Below, piece by piece: positions 1-14,700 of a stretch of 64,000 bases of DNA. This DNA comes from Bugulina stolonifera. Its lineage: Eukaryota; Bryozoa; Gymnolaemata; Cheilostomatida; Bugulidae. A program made the position numbers and the translations under genes. How positions within the stretch are numbered: the stretch's first letter is position 1; each line of letters opens with the position of its first letter. The DNA is taken from positions 8,598,733-8,662,732 of the forward strand of contig OW285188.1 in NCBI GenBank assembly GCA_935421135.1, written 5' to 3'. The notes under the pieces were generated by a model, which was not told where the DNA came from, ran no database searches, and was given only the letters and a program-made list of their open reading frames with translations.

Positions 1-51
1 ACCTTGATGTCTACACACATATTTCCACTTTTTTATAGTTTTAGTTCACAG

Positions 52-2701
52 TCAGGATGAGCAATTATGCTTGGGTCGTAGCTGTTATCCCGCCACAGGA
101 AACTTGTTAGTGGGTCGAGAAGACTCACTCCAGGCTTCCTCTACTTGCGGACTCAACTATCCCCAAAGATACTGCGTTGTTGGGGACGTCAGTGATGCGG
201 ATAAGTGCTTCTCGTGTGACTCAAGGCGCCCATGGACGGAGAGAAATCCAAATAGCCATAACATTACCAATATTGTGACAACGTTCTCGAAAGATCGGTT
301 AAGAAGATGGTGGCAGGCAGAAAACGGGAAAGAGGAAGCGTCTATTCAACTGGATCTGGATGCCGAGTTTCACTTCACACATTTAATAATCACATTTAAA
401 ACATTTAGACCCAAGTCTATGTACATTGAGAGATCATTTGACTTTGGTAAGACGTGGCTTAAGTACAGATACTTCGCAGAAGACTGTAAGAAGAGTTTTC
501 CTGACGTTCCAATGGGCCCAGTTAAGAGTCTAAAGAACCCAACCATCTGTGAGGAAAAATATTCTAATGTGCTTCCAGCCAGTGGTGGTGAGGTAAGGCC
601 AACTACATGTAGTACAGTTTATTGTTCAAGATTGTAGAATGCAACACTAATGACATAATTTACAAGTTTTGTACAGTTAACAGCATGTGTATACTGTGTA
701 ATTCCTTGATGCCAATTATATTTTTTGGAAGACCAGGGAGGGTGGGATGGGACATAGACCTAACCCCAACCACTGAGGGCGTTACAAACTCTAAAATTGA
801 ATGTTATTAACTATCAACCCTCTTGAGTTATTTTTCTTTAATTTTAATTTTGATTGACTTTTTATCCAAAACAGTTTTTACTACAAACTTGAACATCTAA
901 ATTAAACATATGGACTGGAATATGAGAGGGTAATCCACCTTATTGACTGTACTCACTTTCTATTGTGATTGCCAGCAAGATGTTTGTATTTGCAAGACCA
1001 CAAATAATAAAACAAATGTGGTATCATACTACTTTATCCATGGGCTTAATTAACAGCAATATTCTAAGTTTATTTCCAAACAATTTAGACTGCAGACTAT
1101 TACTAGCTAAAGTTGGCCTTTACCTGTATACTTGCATACACACATGAGCCCTAATGTATTGTTTACCCTTCAGACCTATTTGCATTTTGCATAATAAGAC
1201 TTGCATAATAAGACGTAACCTTGGACCCAAAATTACATGTATAAGATTACTGGCATAGCACTCCAAGAATCTCACCAACTGGCTATGTGACATCATAGAA
1301 CATTAGTACACATTTTAGATTGACTGCCCTCTTCTTAATATGTGCTCATTTTGTTTGCTGGTTGATCAGATCAGCGGTAAAAACGACAGCTCATGACATA
1401 ATTTGTTTTCCTAAGTTTTATCCAATACCTTCTGTTATATTTACATGTCACTAATATAATATGTTGTATTTTATGGCTAACTACAGGTTGTGTTTAAAGT
1501 TCTTCCACCCCACATGAGGATAGACAACCCCTACTCACAGGAAGTCCAGGATTTACTCAAACTCACCAACCTGAGAGTTATATTCAAAGAGTTACATACA
1601 CTCGGTTAGTACATTGTAGGTCTGCATGTATAAAGCTTATCTATCTAATACACACGAACAATATTTTGGTCCTCATTTGACAGTCTATGTATTGTGAGGT
1701 ATAGTCTTGCATGCAGTAGCAGAGTCTTAAATTAATATAGATCTAGGCATGTCTTAATTTTAAATTTTGATTGAAAGCAGCTGAAAAAAATCATCAAGGA
1801 AAAATTGATCGTTATTCGGTTACTAAATAGACTATAGAGATATTATCCTGTTGAATTATTGACCTCTTAATGGAGTTATCTGCTCATACTTCTTAATAGC
1901 TTGCCTGTATACCCACCCACAGAAGCCCAAGTCGGAATATCACAAGGAGCACATGCTAAACCCACTATTCAGACATTCCCTTAAACTGTTTGGTTTATGA
2001 ATGACTGTGAGCTGGTAACACAGGCTACAGTAATGTTTACGTGTGGTTACTCAGATTTCCTGTAATGGCAGTCTCCTCCAGTCAAAAAGTAGATAGGGTA
2101 ATGTGAGCCATACTGGGATGAGTCATCAGCCCCCAGTCATACCATACACTCATATAATAGATGACCTTATCTTCTATTACATCACAGCTGGAGCGGCCAC
2201 CCCACCCCATGTACTGTAGTATCAAAGACAGTTATATAATAATTATGCATCGCTAGTAGAACTGTACTTGGTGTAGTAGGCCCAAAATGTAGCCTATGTC
2301 TATCATGTATTTATGTGTATAATATGTGATTATAGTATTTACCATGTAGATTGGTTTCCCTACCCAAGATATTTCCGGTTTGACACGACGCTTTTATCTA
2401 ATTTTTGTTGTAGTACGATTATTATTATTATTATCGATTTTATCCTTTTCCCCGATGTACCATCCGAATCGGATATAATAACCTTGTTTTGAAATCTTAA
2501 TACTTTGATATAGTATTTGCTACTCCTATATATGGTTATATTATTAATGTAGGTGATGACTTGCTGGACCAGAGACGAGAGATCAATGAGAAATATTACT
2601 ACGCTATCTATGACATGGTTGTACGTGGAAGCTGTTCATGTTACGGGCATGCCTCTAGATGCGTCCCATCTAAAGAGGAGGATTGGGGAGTAGAACACAT
2701 G
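52..2701 (+). other. Laminin beta: LN (domain VI) exons
   Basis: Three exons encode the laminin N-terminal domain, which mediates polymerisation of laminin networks. Exon 52-592 contains the conserved CYPATG start of the mature domain, the block [14 protein letters not shown] and [10 protein letters not shown]. Exon 1487-1604 carries [15 protein letters not shown]. Exon 2553-2701 carries [13 protein letters not shown] and runs straight into the first LE cysteines ([10 protein letters not shown]). These blocks match vertebrate beta-1 almost residue for residue. Confidence 0.93.
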
Positions 2702-5700
2702 GTTGGTTGATGATTCAACTCATTCTTTTTGCAAACAGCGTCATAATTTTGTTCTAAATCGACTGTGTTATAGTAAGGTACATGCCCAACTGTCATAAGG
2801 TAAAAGAATGGAGCTAAAGATAGCAGAGGGTCTCGATCTTGCAAACCGTTATCTTATGTTTCAGTATTGAGGTTCATATTTTTTCATTCGCTTTCTATGG
2901 TAGAGTTTCAGGAATTGTACTCTATCTAGAGCACAATTGCACGGTACAGAGCGTGTTCATGTAGCTGTGTAGTATCACATGTGAACTGTTTCAGGTGTTA
3001 ATTAGTGAAGAATGTCACATAAGGCTGCATTGTCAGCTATATCTCCTGTTAGTATAACATGTGGTACTATATAGCCTTAGAGTCTGTATATCTATGAGTA
3101 CATATTGGGCATTATCTGTATGGTCAGACATGGTGATAGGGGAGGTTAGGAATTTACTCCATATAAATATTATTTCAAATCACTGACTCAGTCACATGTT
3201 ATCCTCAGGTTTACAGCCAATGTGAGTGTACTCATAACACAAAAGGAAAGAATTGCGAGATGTGTCAAGATTTCTATAATGATAGGCCGTGGGTTCCTGC
3301 CAAAGGAAAACAAATCGGTGAATGCAAAAGTAAGTGGCAGCATGCTGATGGTGATGACAGGCACTGCAAGGTGCTTGTGGCTTGTGCCAGCACATGCTCA
3401 GTGTCTTGAGTAAAGCCCATTGTTGATAATGTTTTGATGAATTTAAGGCATCCTAATATAATTCATTCTCTAATATTCACTGAAATATTGTGACGAAGGC
3501 AAATCAAAACTGATTTGCTTTTCATTGGAAGTATAAATTTATTTTTGTTGCGTAAAACAACATTATCTGAACGTAATAAATTCAGCCCTTTATCTCAACA
3601 TAACAACGTTCGAGATAAAGTAGTATCATAGTCTTTTACAAACTGAAACTATTATCTGAACACTGTAGAATGTGAATGCCATGACCACGCCACCAGCTGT
3701 CACTTTGACCCCGCTGTCTACCACTCCAGAGGTAACGTCAGCGGTGGTGTTTGTGATAACTGTATGCACAACACTGATGGCCTCAACTGTGAGCTCTGCA
3801 AGTCTCACTTCTACCAGGATCCCACCAGAGATCTGAGAGACCGATACATCTGTCAACGTATGTACCTAATATTTATCAGTGTACATACCTTACATATATC
3901 AATGTATGTACCTTACATCTTTCAGATGTACAATGTATGTACATGTACCTTACCTCTGCATCAAACAAATTTAATATATTATTGTAATTGTAACAATGAT
4001 GTCTTATACATCTTAGTCTTGTTTGAACAGCTAGTTTTGATCAGATATAAATAAAAGAACGGGTTTACTGTTTTACCCGTTTCTCTCTCCGCTGATATTG
4101 AACACATGTTTGTAGCTTGTGACTGCGATCCAGTCGGCACCCAGAACAATGGGGAGTGTGACATGAGGGACGACCCAAACAATGGATTGGTGGCGGGTAG
4201 ATGTAAGTGTAAGACTAACGTAGGAGGCTCTCGCTGTGAGAAGTGTCAGAACGGCTTTTGGGACTTCAGTGATCAAGGCTGCATAGGTAAGATAACTCTA
4301 TGATCTAAGTCTATGATCAATGCTCTAAGTCTAAGGTCAGTGCTCTCAGTCCATGGTCAGTGATCTCAGGCTATGGTCAGTGCTCCGAGTTTATGATTAG
4401 TGCTAACGCTTCAATTTTGCTGCAGGTTACTTAATTCAATTCAAGTTCTGAAAGAAGAGCTCAAGTATTTTGAGTTACTAATTAAGTACAAAGCTGTGAC
4501 TGAATAGGTTTTTGGAGTCAAGTTACTACACTCAGGTCAAGGTCAAGCCGCTAGATAATATTATCGGTATGAGTAGTACAGTTTGCAGTTAAGTTACATG
4601 CCAGTTCATGTTCTTATATGATGATGATAATCACTATGCTGATTTTTATTGGCATCGTTAACTGCTGCCAATTTGGAGTAAGATAGTGGCTGACATCCTG
4701 TTGATATAAGAGAGAGATTGTAGACTCTGTGTTATAAACACCTTCACTGCCAACAAACACATTATACAGCTGCCTGTATACCGAGTCCATGTGGATTAGT
4801 GTCATATGCTATAATATATACAGTATATACATATATATGTTAGTGTTATCATTACAGTGGTTGGACCAGCTCAAGTACATGCAGTCTCACTATAATATGT
4901 TCTCCTGTAGTAAGAAATGTTAGTACTACAGATAGGAAACTACTAAAGGTTCCAGATACACTGCCCCGGGTGTTAATTAGTTGTTAATTCATTTATGATC
5001 AATTGTTCAAACTCCTGGGTGTAAGAAATACCTCTTTGGATTTATTACTGTATAACTTTACCGCCGTTTCTCCCAGCTAGCAACTTCGCGCCCCTACGGA
5101 ATATTCGCAGTTTATCACTCAACTGGTATCCTCTGATTGGTTGATTTTACCAACATTCAAAGTGTTTGAAAGCTGCAAAATTGTATTTGCGCTGTTCAGC
5201 TATGAAACAATATGCTGGCATGCTGACACTGTGTTATGGCATTACTAATATAAAAATTCTAACGTAAATGACCTTCACCCTGGAGTATTGCTTACATGTA
5301 CATGTAATTGTAGAATGTGAGTGTAACACTCTGGGTACGTTTGACAACCAAGGATGTAACCAGTGGTCAGGGGCGTGCACATGTAAGAGATTTGTTACTG
5401 GAAGGAACTGTGACCAGTGTCTGGTACGTAAATAGCTTACTTATGACTAGTACATGATGTAAAGGACTAGTCATACGGGCACGAAAGTGCCAACAAAACG
5501 TGAAACGACAGCTCCAACTTATTCCCACCGAAACGACAGACTGGTCACTCGGCTGACGATGATAAATTTCGTTGGAGTTGTCGTTTCACGTTTTGTTGGC
5601 ACTTTCGTGCCCGTGTGACTAGTCCTTTACATATAATTTAATAGAATTATATATAATATTGCTGTATTGCTTATATGTTCATGTAATGTATATTATTTAT

Positions 5701-8700
5701 ATTGTAACCAATATACATGGTACCGCTTTGGTGCGTGACACCTCATTAGCGCAGCTCAGAGATGACCTTGCGAATACTGTATATTTACAGCAAAGCGTAT
5801 TTAAAAGGTGTGGACCTACTTGAAATGTATATACACTACACACACTTTTAGAGCGTATTATGAATTGTTACAATTTCTATCTTTGGAGTTGTCTTCTAAT
5901 GCTTCCATTTAGGCCTAGATGTGGGTGATTGCAAGTATTGTTACCATAGTCCATAACAACCAAGCACAAGGATTTATGCCTGTTTCCACAAATGTTTTAC
6001 TATGCTATTCTACTAAAATATAGTAATCATTATATTAAATTATCTTTGCTGCAAAAATCTACAATATTATCTGTGAACAATTAATAAATAATAACTATTT
6101 CTGTTGTTAATTACCGCAATATGGTTCAGGACCCCAAACCCCCATTCTCTCAGCATATATAGGTCAACTCCGCTATCGCCATCAACTGAATTATAACATG
6201 CATATTACTGTGAGCTAGGGATCTGCTTCATGTCTGTCACTATGTCATTCCATGCATACCTGGGTGATTGTGGATTATGTTCAGTTTGAATTAAATTATA
6301 CCTTACAACAATAAATATAAGTGTGCTGTCTAGAGGGGTAGGTCAGCTTATCAAATTAAATAATAACAAGCTGGTGAATATAATACTTCACACACAGTAT
6401 ATGCACATCTCCTATTGAGTGCAGTGTATGTGAATGAAAATCAGAAAAAAAGTTTAGCTGACACAGAAATTCAATTATACAAACTTTCTCCCGACCTATT
6501 ATAGTGCAGCACTATTACACACCTTGCACAAGGACTCTTATTGGCAACAGTTTCACATAAACACTCCATATATAACTCTCAGTGTGCTAGATAATGGAAT
6601 TAGTCTATGTCTTCTCATATAAGTGCACATTATTATTTACTTGTATAGCCTCAGTACTGGGGCCTGAACAAGGATGAGGAAGGGTGTCGACCATGTGGCT
6701 GTGACATAGGAGGCAGCTATGACAACTTGTGTGATGTAGTCAGTGGTCAGTGTGCATGTAAACCAGGTATTACGGGACGGGCGTGTAACCAGACTATCCC
6801 CGGCTTCTTCATTACGGACATGGACTACCTACGCTATGAGGCGGAATATGCTGATGCTATTGGGGTATGTCAAAGTAGTCAGTGTATTTACGCATGCTAC
6901 AATGTTCAGCATACATAAATATGTTGACACATACATGCTACTAGTACTATCAAAATACACTGTATGTAGTAGGCCTACATATCATTTGATGGATTTTTAC
7001 ACTTTCAACAGTGTAGTAGTCATCGCTGTTATTCTGAGTTCTTGTGCAATCAACTCAGCAATGATATCTACATTTATTATTTGGTTTACACTTCCTCATC
7101 TAAGCATTGCTTCTACTGCTTCTTAGAGTACAAGTAAACAGCAAACCTCACTTACCTGTACAGTGTATGGTAACCATGTTCCTATGGAGCAATGCTTTGG
7201 CCGTCTACTAATTCCAGTAACTATCCTCACTATTGTAGAACACTCAGATAGTGATCCGTGAGGCAGTACGAGGTGAACCCGTCACATGGACAGGGCCTGG
7301 ATTCATGAGGGTGTATGAAAAGACAGGTGTGAGATTCCTTGTAGAGAATGTCCCGTATTCCATGAACTATGACATCATCATCCGATACGAGAATCAGGTA
7401 CAAACATGACCTCTCATCTAGTCATATAGTCCTACTATAATATATACATGTACATGTGCATGTGCATGTTTGATACACTGTTGAATTTAATGGAAGGAAA
7501 GGTACACCGCTCCTACTACGCCCTCAACGTAACTTGTTATTCTCTAGCATTGACCAATCAGCGTCGTTTTCTAATCAACCCAAGTCACCACTTGTTTCCT
7601 GTTTTCCCCTATTTCATGTAAATTTGCAGTTTATTGGCCAAGGTTTATAGTGAAAGGCAGCAGGGTTGGAGGGATGTGGTATTAGCATGAGTTTTCCTAT
7701 ATCTTCCTTTCAATCAATTCTAGTTTTTATGGAGTTGTCTCATCTCTCCAGATTTATATGAAAGAGGAGATTACTCTAAAGATAAATAATCTATACATCT
7801 CTGACCAGTGTGTTGGACTGATATCAGCATCCTGTTATCATACAAAATACAAGCATATTTAATAATATGAATAATTCAAATTGGTACAATCCAATTCACT
7901 AAATTTTTACAATGTGTTCCTATTCTAATATTGCAATTTTATTCGCAAATACCAAAGGACCTTGTGTTTATTGTAATACTGAAATGGTTCACTCTGCTTA
8001 GTTGTTTTATAATACTACATTGTGTAATCACAGATGCCATTTGGCTGGGATGATGTAAGAGTTGTAATAGAGAGACCAGATTCTCCGGCACCAGACGGAC
8101 CTTGTGGTAACCAGAGACCAGAGGACGATTATCCTGGAGCCACCTTGTCAGCAGGTACGACATTCTAAGGACAGTGTATACTGTGATGTGTAATATATAG
8201 TACATTATGTAGTTATACTCTTGAGAAGAGGTTCCTCCGTATAACATAACAGACTCTACTGGTGACATCTGTGTTGTAGTAGGTTATGAGAAACATGCCA
8301 CCATGGGTATCATGGAAACCTTGTTAAACACTGGTAATGACGATGGCTATTTTTATAGTACAGTCAATTATATAACTAGTGTACTGTTTCATTGCCTGCA
8401 CTGATCTCTACAGCATATGATCATGTTATTATATATAATGGTCCTGTTGTAGTTACCAGGTACCATCTCGTTACACCACACATATGCTTTGAGAAAGGTA
8501 AAACTTATCACATCAAACTGGATTTCCCTCATTACCAAGTACCTGATGACACACCTGGTGCTAACATTCTTATAGACTCTGTAAGTGTGTTATGTGTCGT
8601 ATAGTAGAATGTATGTGTACTTACTGTATATGTATGTACACACTATTATAAGTTTGAAATTGTTTAATGTTGATCTTAAATGATTATTTATATCTCGCAA

Positions 8701-11700
8701 CATAGATGAGAATACTAGTGTTCCTACTGTTACGAGACTATCTAACACCACCCCGTACTTGTTCTTATAGATATCTCTGATCCCAGTCTTCACAGAGGCT
8801 CCAGTGAGGATAGACAACAATCCTCCACCAATTGGTGAGATAATATACTGTAACAGTCTGGAACACGAGCTAGTAAGTCCTGAAGACATACCCGAGCCGT
8901 GCAGGAAGTACATGTTCAGTATTGGTGCAGCTATCCAGGACAAGGCTATAGGTACGTATGCCGACATTGATTCTAAATTCACTTTTATACAGTTGTGTGG
9001 CATGGCGCTAAAAGGTTGTAAGTTAAATATTTACTTGCCGGTAACTTTTGTTACAAAATTATTATATTTATTCATGCATAATAATGTTGCATTACATATA
9101 GTTCAAGTGTAATTAGTTGCTGGTTCCACTACTATCATTACACACAGTATAACATGACTGGTTACTCTACTCTACATGTACAATGTATATTACAGCTAAC
9201 TTGATTTATCTATGTACATTGTATATAACATAAATTAGCTCTAGATGTTTCAGAGGATAATTCCAGATCTGATCAAATATAATAGACATGTTGTCTATTA
9301 TAGCCATATTTTAATTTTTAATTCAAACTAGATTGTGCCTGTGATGCCACTGGATCTAACAGTCATATCTGTGAGCCGTATGGAGGGCAGTGTGACTGTA
9401 AACCCAATGTACATGGTAGACAGTGCCACGAGTGTGCCCCCGGTTCTTATGGGTTCGGGCCTCTCGGATGTCAGCGTAAGTAAATACACCGTGTACACCA
9501 ATGCTGTTTATATTCTGCTTGTTTCATCATACTTATCTGCTACCAAACAATTACAATCATGCCCAGTCTTTTTGGAAATACCTGGATGTTCAGCTCAGAT
9601 TTTAGTACCTGATTCAAAGATAGTGGAAGTAAAGATCGGACATTCAGCCCAAAAACTGTCCGTCCCCCGCCTCCAAACGCGGTCCAGATTAAGCAAGGAG
9701 TTGTGCTACCTTGTGGACTAATCGCCTCCTACTATTGGTGTTCCGCCGGCCAATCAGATAATATTTTTAACAGCGGCACCGAATATAAAGTTTACTTATG
9801 AAACCGATATGTTACTACAGGGTACGCAATAGTTAAGCTGTGAAACCGCGATACTAGCCTATCAGCTGTCTAAAAGCTCAGTACATGCATGGGGGAAAGT
9901 GAATCGCGGAACGTCGGGACTGCCAAATTAGGCGTATTTGGATGGGCAGGGTTTTATCATTGAGGGTCCGACCTTCCCTTCCACTATCTTTGCCTGATTC
10001 ACTACTGAAACCTTTCATATTCTTAGCAGATGAATGAGACAAGAATGTGGATTCAAGTTTCTATAATATTATATTTTATTCCTACATTTTATATCTATAA
10101 CATATAAAACAAAAATCATGGCTTAATTCGGTGATGTATTTGGCGTTTTAGTGTGCAACTGTGATGGGCAAGGTGCCAGAGACAATATCTGTGACCCAGT
10201 AGATGGTAAATGTCTGTGTAAGAGTAACATCAGAGACAGAGCTTGTGATAAATGTGACAGAGGAATGTTCAACTTCCCTAACTGTGAACTCTGTCAGTGT
10301 AACGGCCACGCTGACGAATGTGCTGACGCTACCGGAGTCTGTATGCAGTGTAGGGATAACACTGTAGGTGATAAATGTGACACCTGCATGGAGGGTAAGT
10401 ACTGTAGAGTGACACGGCAGGGTAGTGCCTACTTGAGTTTATCAAGTCACTGGTTCAAGTTTTTATGGAATTTAGTCTTGTCGTTTACACTTTGTTCCTG
10501 CTGTTCATCCTGATGTATGCTCACAGCCGTATGGCAGTTAGGAATGACTGTACAATGCACCTTTATATGACTAACAAGGGGAAGGAAACTTTCTAGTAAC
10601 CAGTTACTTAATTTCAAAAGTCAACTAAACGTTTTTAAACTTTTATATTCATCTATTAGTCACAGACTATACATTAACCACAGACGTGTAACGTGGGAAT
10701 AACTGCTAGTGTTGTACATGTAGGTCATGTGACCTGTGAAGGTGCCCTATTATTATATTGAAAGAAGTCCTAAATGAATGACATAATGAATCAAGCATGC
10801 ATTGGTCTAAGTTGGCTGAATGCTCAGCATTATTCTTTCATGACATGACATACAAGACACACTCTCATTAAAAGTTGTCTTCTCTTTCTTCCTCACTAAA
10901 AGGAGAGAGAAAACAACTTCACATTATCTTATTGTTTATAGTAGATGTAGCCAGGCACCTGACTTAATGAGATGATATTCAGCAGCGAAGACTTGCTTAG
11001 ATGTAGATTCTATTTATCTTGGTTGACAACCAAAATATTTGCTTAAAATACTAATAGCATACTAATTCCGGTATAATAAATAGTATGGACAAAGTGTAGG
11101 TGATAAAATGACAGTACTTTGCATAAAAAGAATCGAATCTAAACAGAGAAATCTCTCTCACAAAAGACAAGTGTAGAAATCATAGATCCTAAATTTTCAA
11201 GTAGATGAATGAATACACCATGTTGTCTGTCATGGTCCATTCCTTTGTGCTAGTAAACCAAACCCCATCCTGTCTATTTATATGTACCATGTACTAAATA
11301 GAGATACATTACAGGTCTAACTAACCACACAGTACTTACCTACTCATTGTGTTGATGAGTATCAAGTGCTGACTTGCTCTTTATCTACACTGACTCACCT
11401 TCAGCAGCATCAGCCAGCCAATGAGATGTACCATTACAACCTATTTACTACTAATACTACACAGTAAAACAATAAAATGTTTTATGGTTACAGTATATTG
11501 AGTAGATAGTACTTCACCTACTGCACTATGTTACTGCACTATGTAGACACACTTTGACTAGTTATTGTTGCCAAGCACTAACTCAAGTGTAAGAGTAGTT
11601 CAGTGTTTTTGTGTTGAATGCTGACAGTCTGACACAGAACTACAGGTGGTTGCTCTACCTAACACAAAACTGCAGGTAGTTGCTCTACCTGACAAATGTT

Positions 11701-14700
11701 TCAGCTATCCTGGACTACAGATTGATAACAACGATTGGAGTTACAGGTGAAATTGGACTACAGTTGACTGACGCCCGACATACAGTAGCAAGCACCAGCA
11801 TTGGATGTCACTAGGATGTTGGTACCATATGTATTGGTATTACTTGCAGGATATTATGGAGACCCTAGCCTTGGTTCCGACATACCATGTGAGAAGTGTA
11901 TGTGTCCAGGAGGGGAGGGTAGTGGATACCAACATGCTAGTACTTGCTCTCTGGATCAACTTACTAAGGAGATGAAATGTGACTGTCCTCCGCAATTTGC
12001 AGGTAATAATACTTTGCAGGTAATACTTGTATATGTAATGCTCCGCAGGTAACACTCGTGGAAACGCAGCTAGGTGCACGGTAGATCTATGGATTATATA
12101 TTATACTAAAAACTAAAATCATGTGTGAAAAGAAGTTGAGCATATGGTTTGTATAAACGGTCGATATTTTGTATATTAGTGAAACATTGTACATGGCATG
12201 TTTATCAGTTGTATAAATAATTGATAATCGGATATCCACCAATTAGGTGTAACCAAGTAATGTCGCCTCTATTCTAATTCAGGTTACTGCAAGTTGTAAC
12301 CTATCATGTAATATTTGGTTACATATACATAATAGAGCACATATTTACTGGTAAGGTCATGTATGAAATGGTGATAAACACACCTAATATAGTGGAAAGC
12401 TTTTCACACAGTTTCACTGCATTGTTATCTCTTTGGTGAATGAGGTAAGTTATGTTATGCGCTGTATGTGTGTGCATAACGTATAGAATTATGTACAAAT
12501 ACAACACACTGTGTATTTACATGTAAATATTTATACAGGTGATCGCTGTGAGAAATGCGCTATAAATCACTATGGCGACCCTCTGGCGGAGAACGGCACC
12601 TGTACTTCTTGTTTAGCGGGATGTAACTATAGTATAGATATGGATATACCTGGTAGTTGTGACCCTGTAGATGGTACATGTACACTATGCCAGTATAACA
12701 CAGAGGGAGACCACTGTGAGATATGTGCCAACGGTTTCTATGGTAACGCCCTAGCACACTCCTGTGTAGGTGAGTCACACATGCATACACATGTACACGG
12801 AAGTAGAACTTACATCTCTACATCAATACATACTTACATATCATTGTAGTACTCATGCAACACTCAGCATTGGCTGTTGGTTTTGCTAAAATTATAGTTG
12901 TTGGGTTATGATTTTGTAATATTACGCTATTTGAAAAAAACTGGCTTGTCCATATCCATGGTGATGTTTTAGCTCCAGCAAGCTTATTTGCTGTAACAAT
13001 ATTATTATCTTAGATGGTTAATTAATTGGATACACCTAAATAGTATCTATCCTGTGCATACCTACTTGTACATGTTGTATACTACCTATCATACATGTAG
13101 TTACTGTGTAGTGGATATACAGAGGGAATTATACCACTAATTAGTTGTACTGATTAGTCAGTGCTCTATCTGCAACTGTTGTATCTATTTATCTATTTGA
13201 TAAACTCATGTCATGTGTTACTATAATGTTTATTTAGTGACTAAGTCTAGTATAAAGGAGGTATATACTGTCTATAGTACCAAAACAGTAGCACTTGCTG
13301 ACATGAGATGACAAGTGTTCTACATGCTACCTGTTACCTGGTAACTCTATGGTGCAGCAATATCTCCTAGTCATTTGAGTCCATAATGGCCGTAGCAGTA
13401 TAGATATCAGCAGTAACAGTATAGTTACTGGAGTAACAGTGTAGATACTGGAGTAACAGTATAGATACTGGAGTAACAGTGTAGATACTGGAGTAACAGT
13501 GTAGATACTGGAGTAACAGTGTAGATACTGGGGTAACAGTGTAGATACTGGAGTAACAGTGTAGATACTGGAGTAGCAGTAGAGATACTGGAGTAACAGT
13601 AGAGATACTGGAGTAACAGTGTAGATACTGGAGTAACAGTGTAGATACTGGAGTAACAGTGTAGATACTGGAGTAACAGTGTAGATACTGGAGTAACAGT
13701 GTAGATACTGGAGTAACAGTGTAGATACTGGGGTAACAGTGTAGATACTGGAGTAACAGTGTAGATACTGGAGTAGCAGTAGAGATACTGGAGTAACAGT
13801 AGAGATACTGGAGTAACAGTATGCATGTGTAGATATTGGCACCCTAAATAATGCACCCACTAAGAAAATGATCTCTGGTTTATATCACTTGATGCAGTGT
13901 AGTATAACATAATATAAGACATTGCTTGTGTTTGACAGAATATTGTATAAAATACCCGCGGTGTGGTTTTAGACAAAATTCTTGTCTTCAGAAGAATGTA
14001 ATGTTTACTACAATGTCTTATGGGTGCACATAGAATAGTAATAGCGGCACATCCATGTAGTAATAGCGGCACATCCATGTAGTAATAGCGGCACATCCAT
14101 GTAGTATAGTATGGTATTTAGTGGGTGTAAAGATTCATTTAGGTCAGTCAGTTAGCTTGTTTATGACCATCACATTAGGTCTTGTTACATGATGCACATG
14201 TGCAACAAAAATCTGTCCCTTTTGTAACAGTGAAGTACAGTGTATTGCAATAGCCTGCTGTTTATGGCCGTGATGAAAGAGTAGTAACATACATGTACAT
14301 CCAGGTACGTGAATGGAGTAGGTCCACACACACACTCTAACATAATTATAGCCCTATCTTGTAGGCTGCAGCTGTAACCCTCTCGGATCAGACAGGAATG
14401 CTAGTGAACCTTGTAACCGACAGACTGGACAGTGTCCATGTCTACCTAACGTCATTGGTGCGTCATGTGATCAGTGCGCACAGGATCACTGGAAACTTGC
14501 CAGCGGTGTTGGCTGTGAACTGTGTAACTGTGATCATGAGGGTAGTCTATCGCCTCAGTGCAACGAATTTGATGGACAATGTCAGTGTGTGCCAGGTCGA
14601 GGGGGCAAGAGGTGTGACCAGTGCGTGGCTCTACACTACGGTGACCCCTTGGTTGAATGTTTCCGTAAGTATCAGCCATCTTGTGTGGTTTCTTTCCTAC

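Larger units (their letters stand above)
3209..6864 (+). other. Laminin beta: N-terminal LE (EGF-like) repeats
   Basis: Five exons (3209-3329, 3669-3857, 4116-4286, 5314-5423, 6649-6864) encode cysteine-spaced laminin-type EGF repeats, for example [24 protein letters not shown] and [15 protein letters not shown]. The last exon leaves the LE array at the NQTIPGFF block and enters the LF domain. The intron between 5423 and 6649 is about 1.2 kb and holds a fold-back element. Confidence 0.9.
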
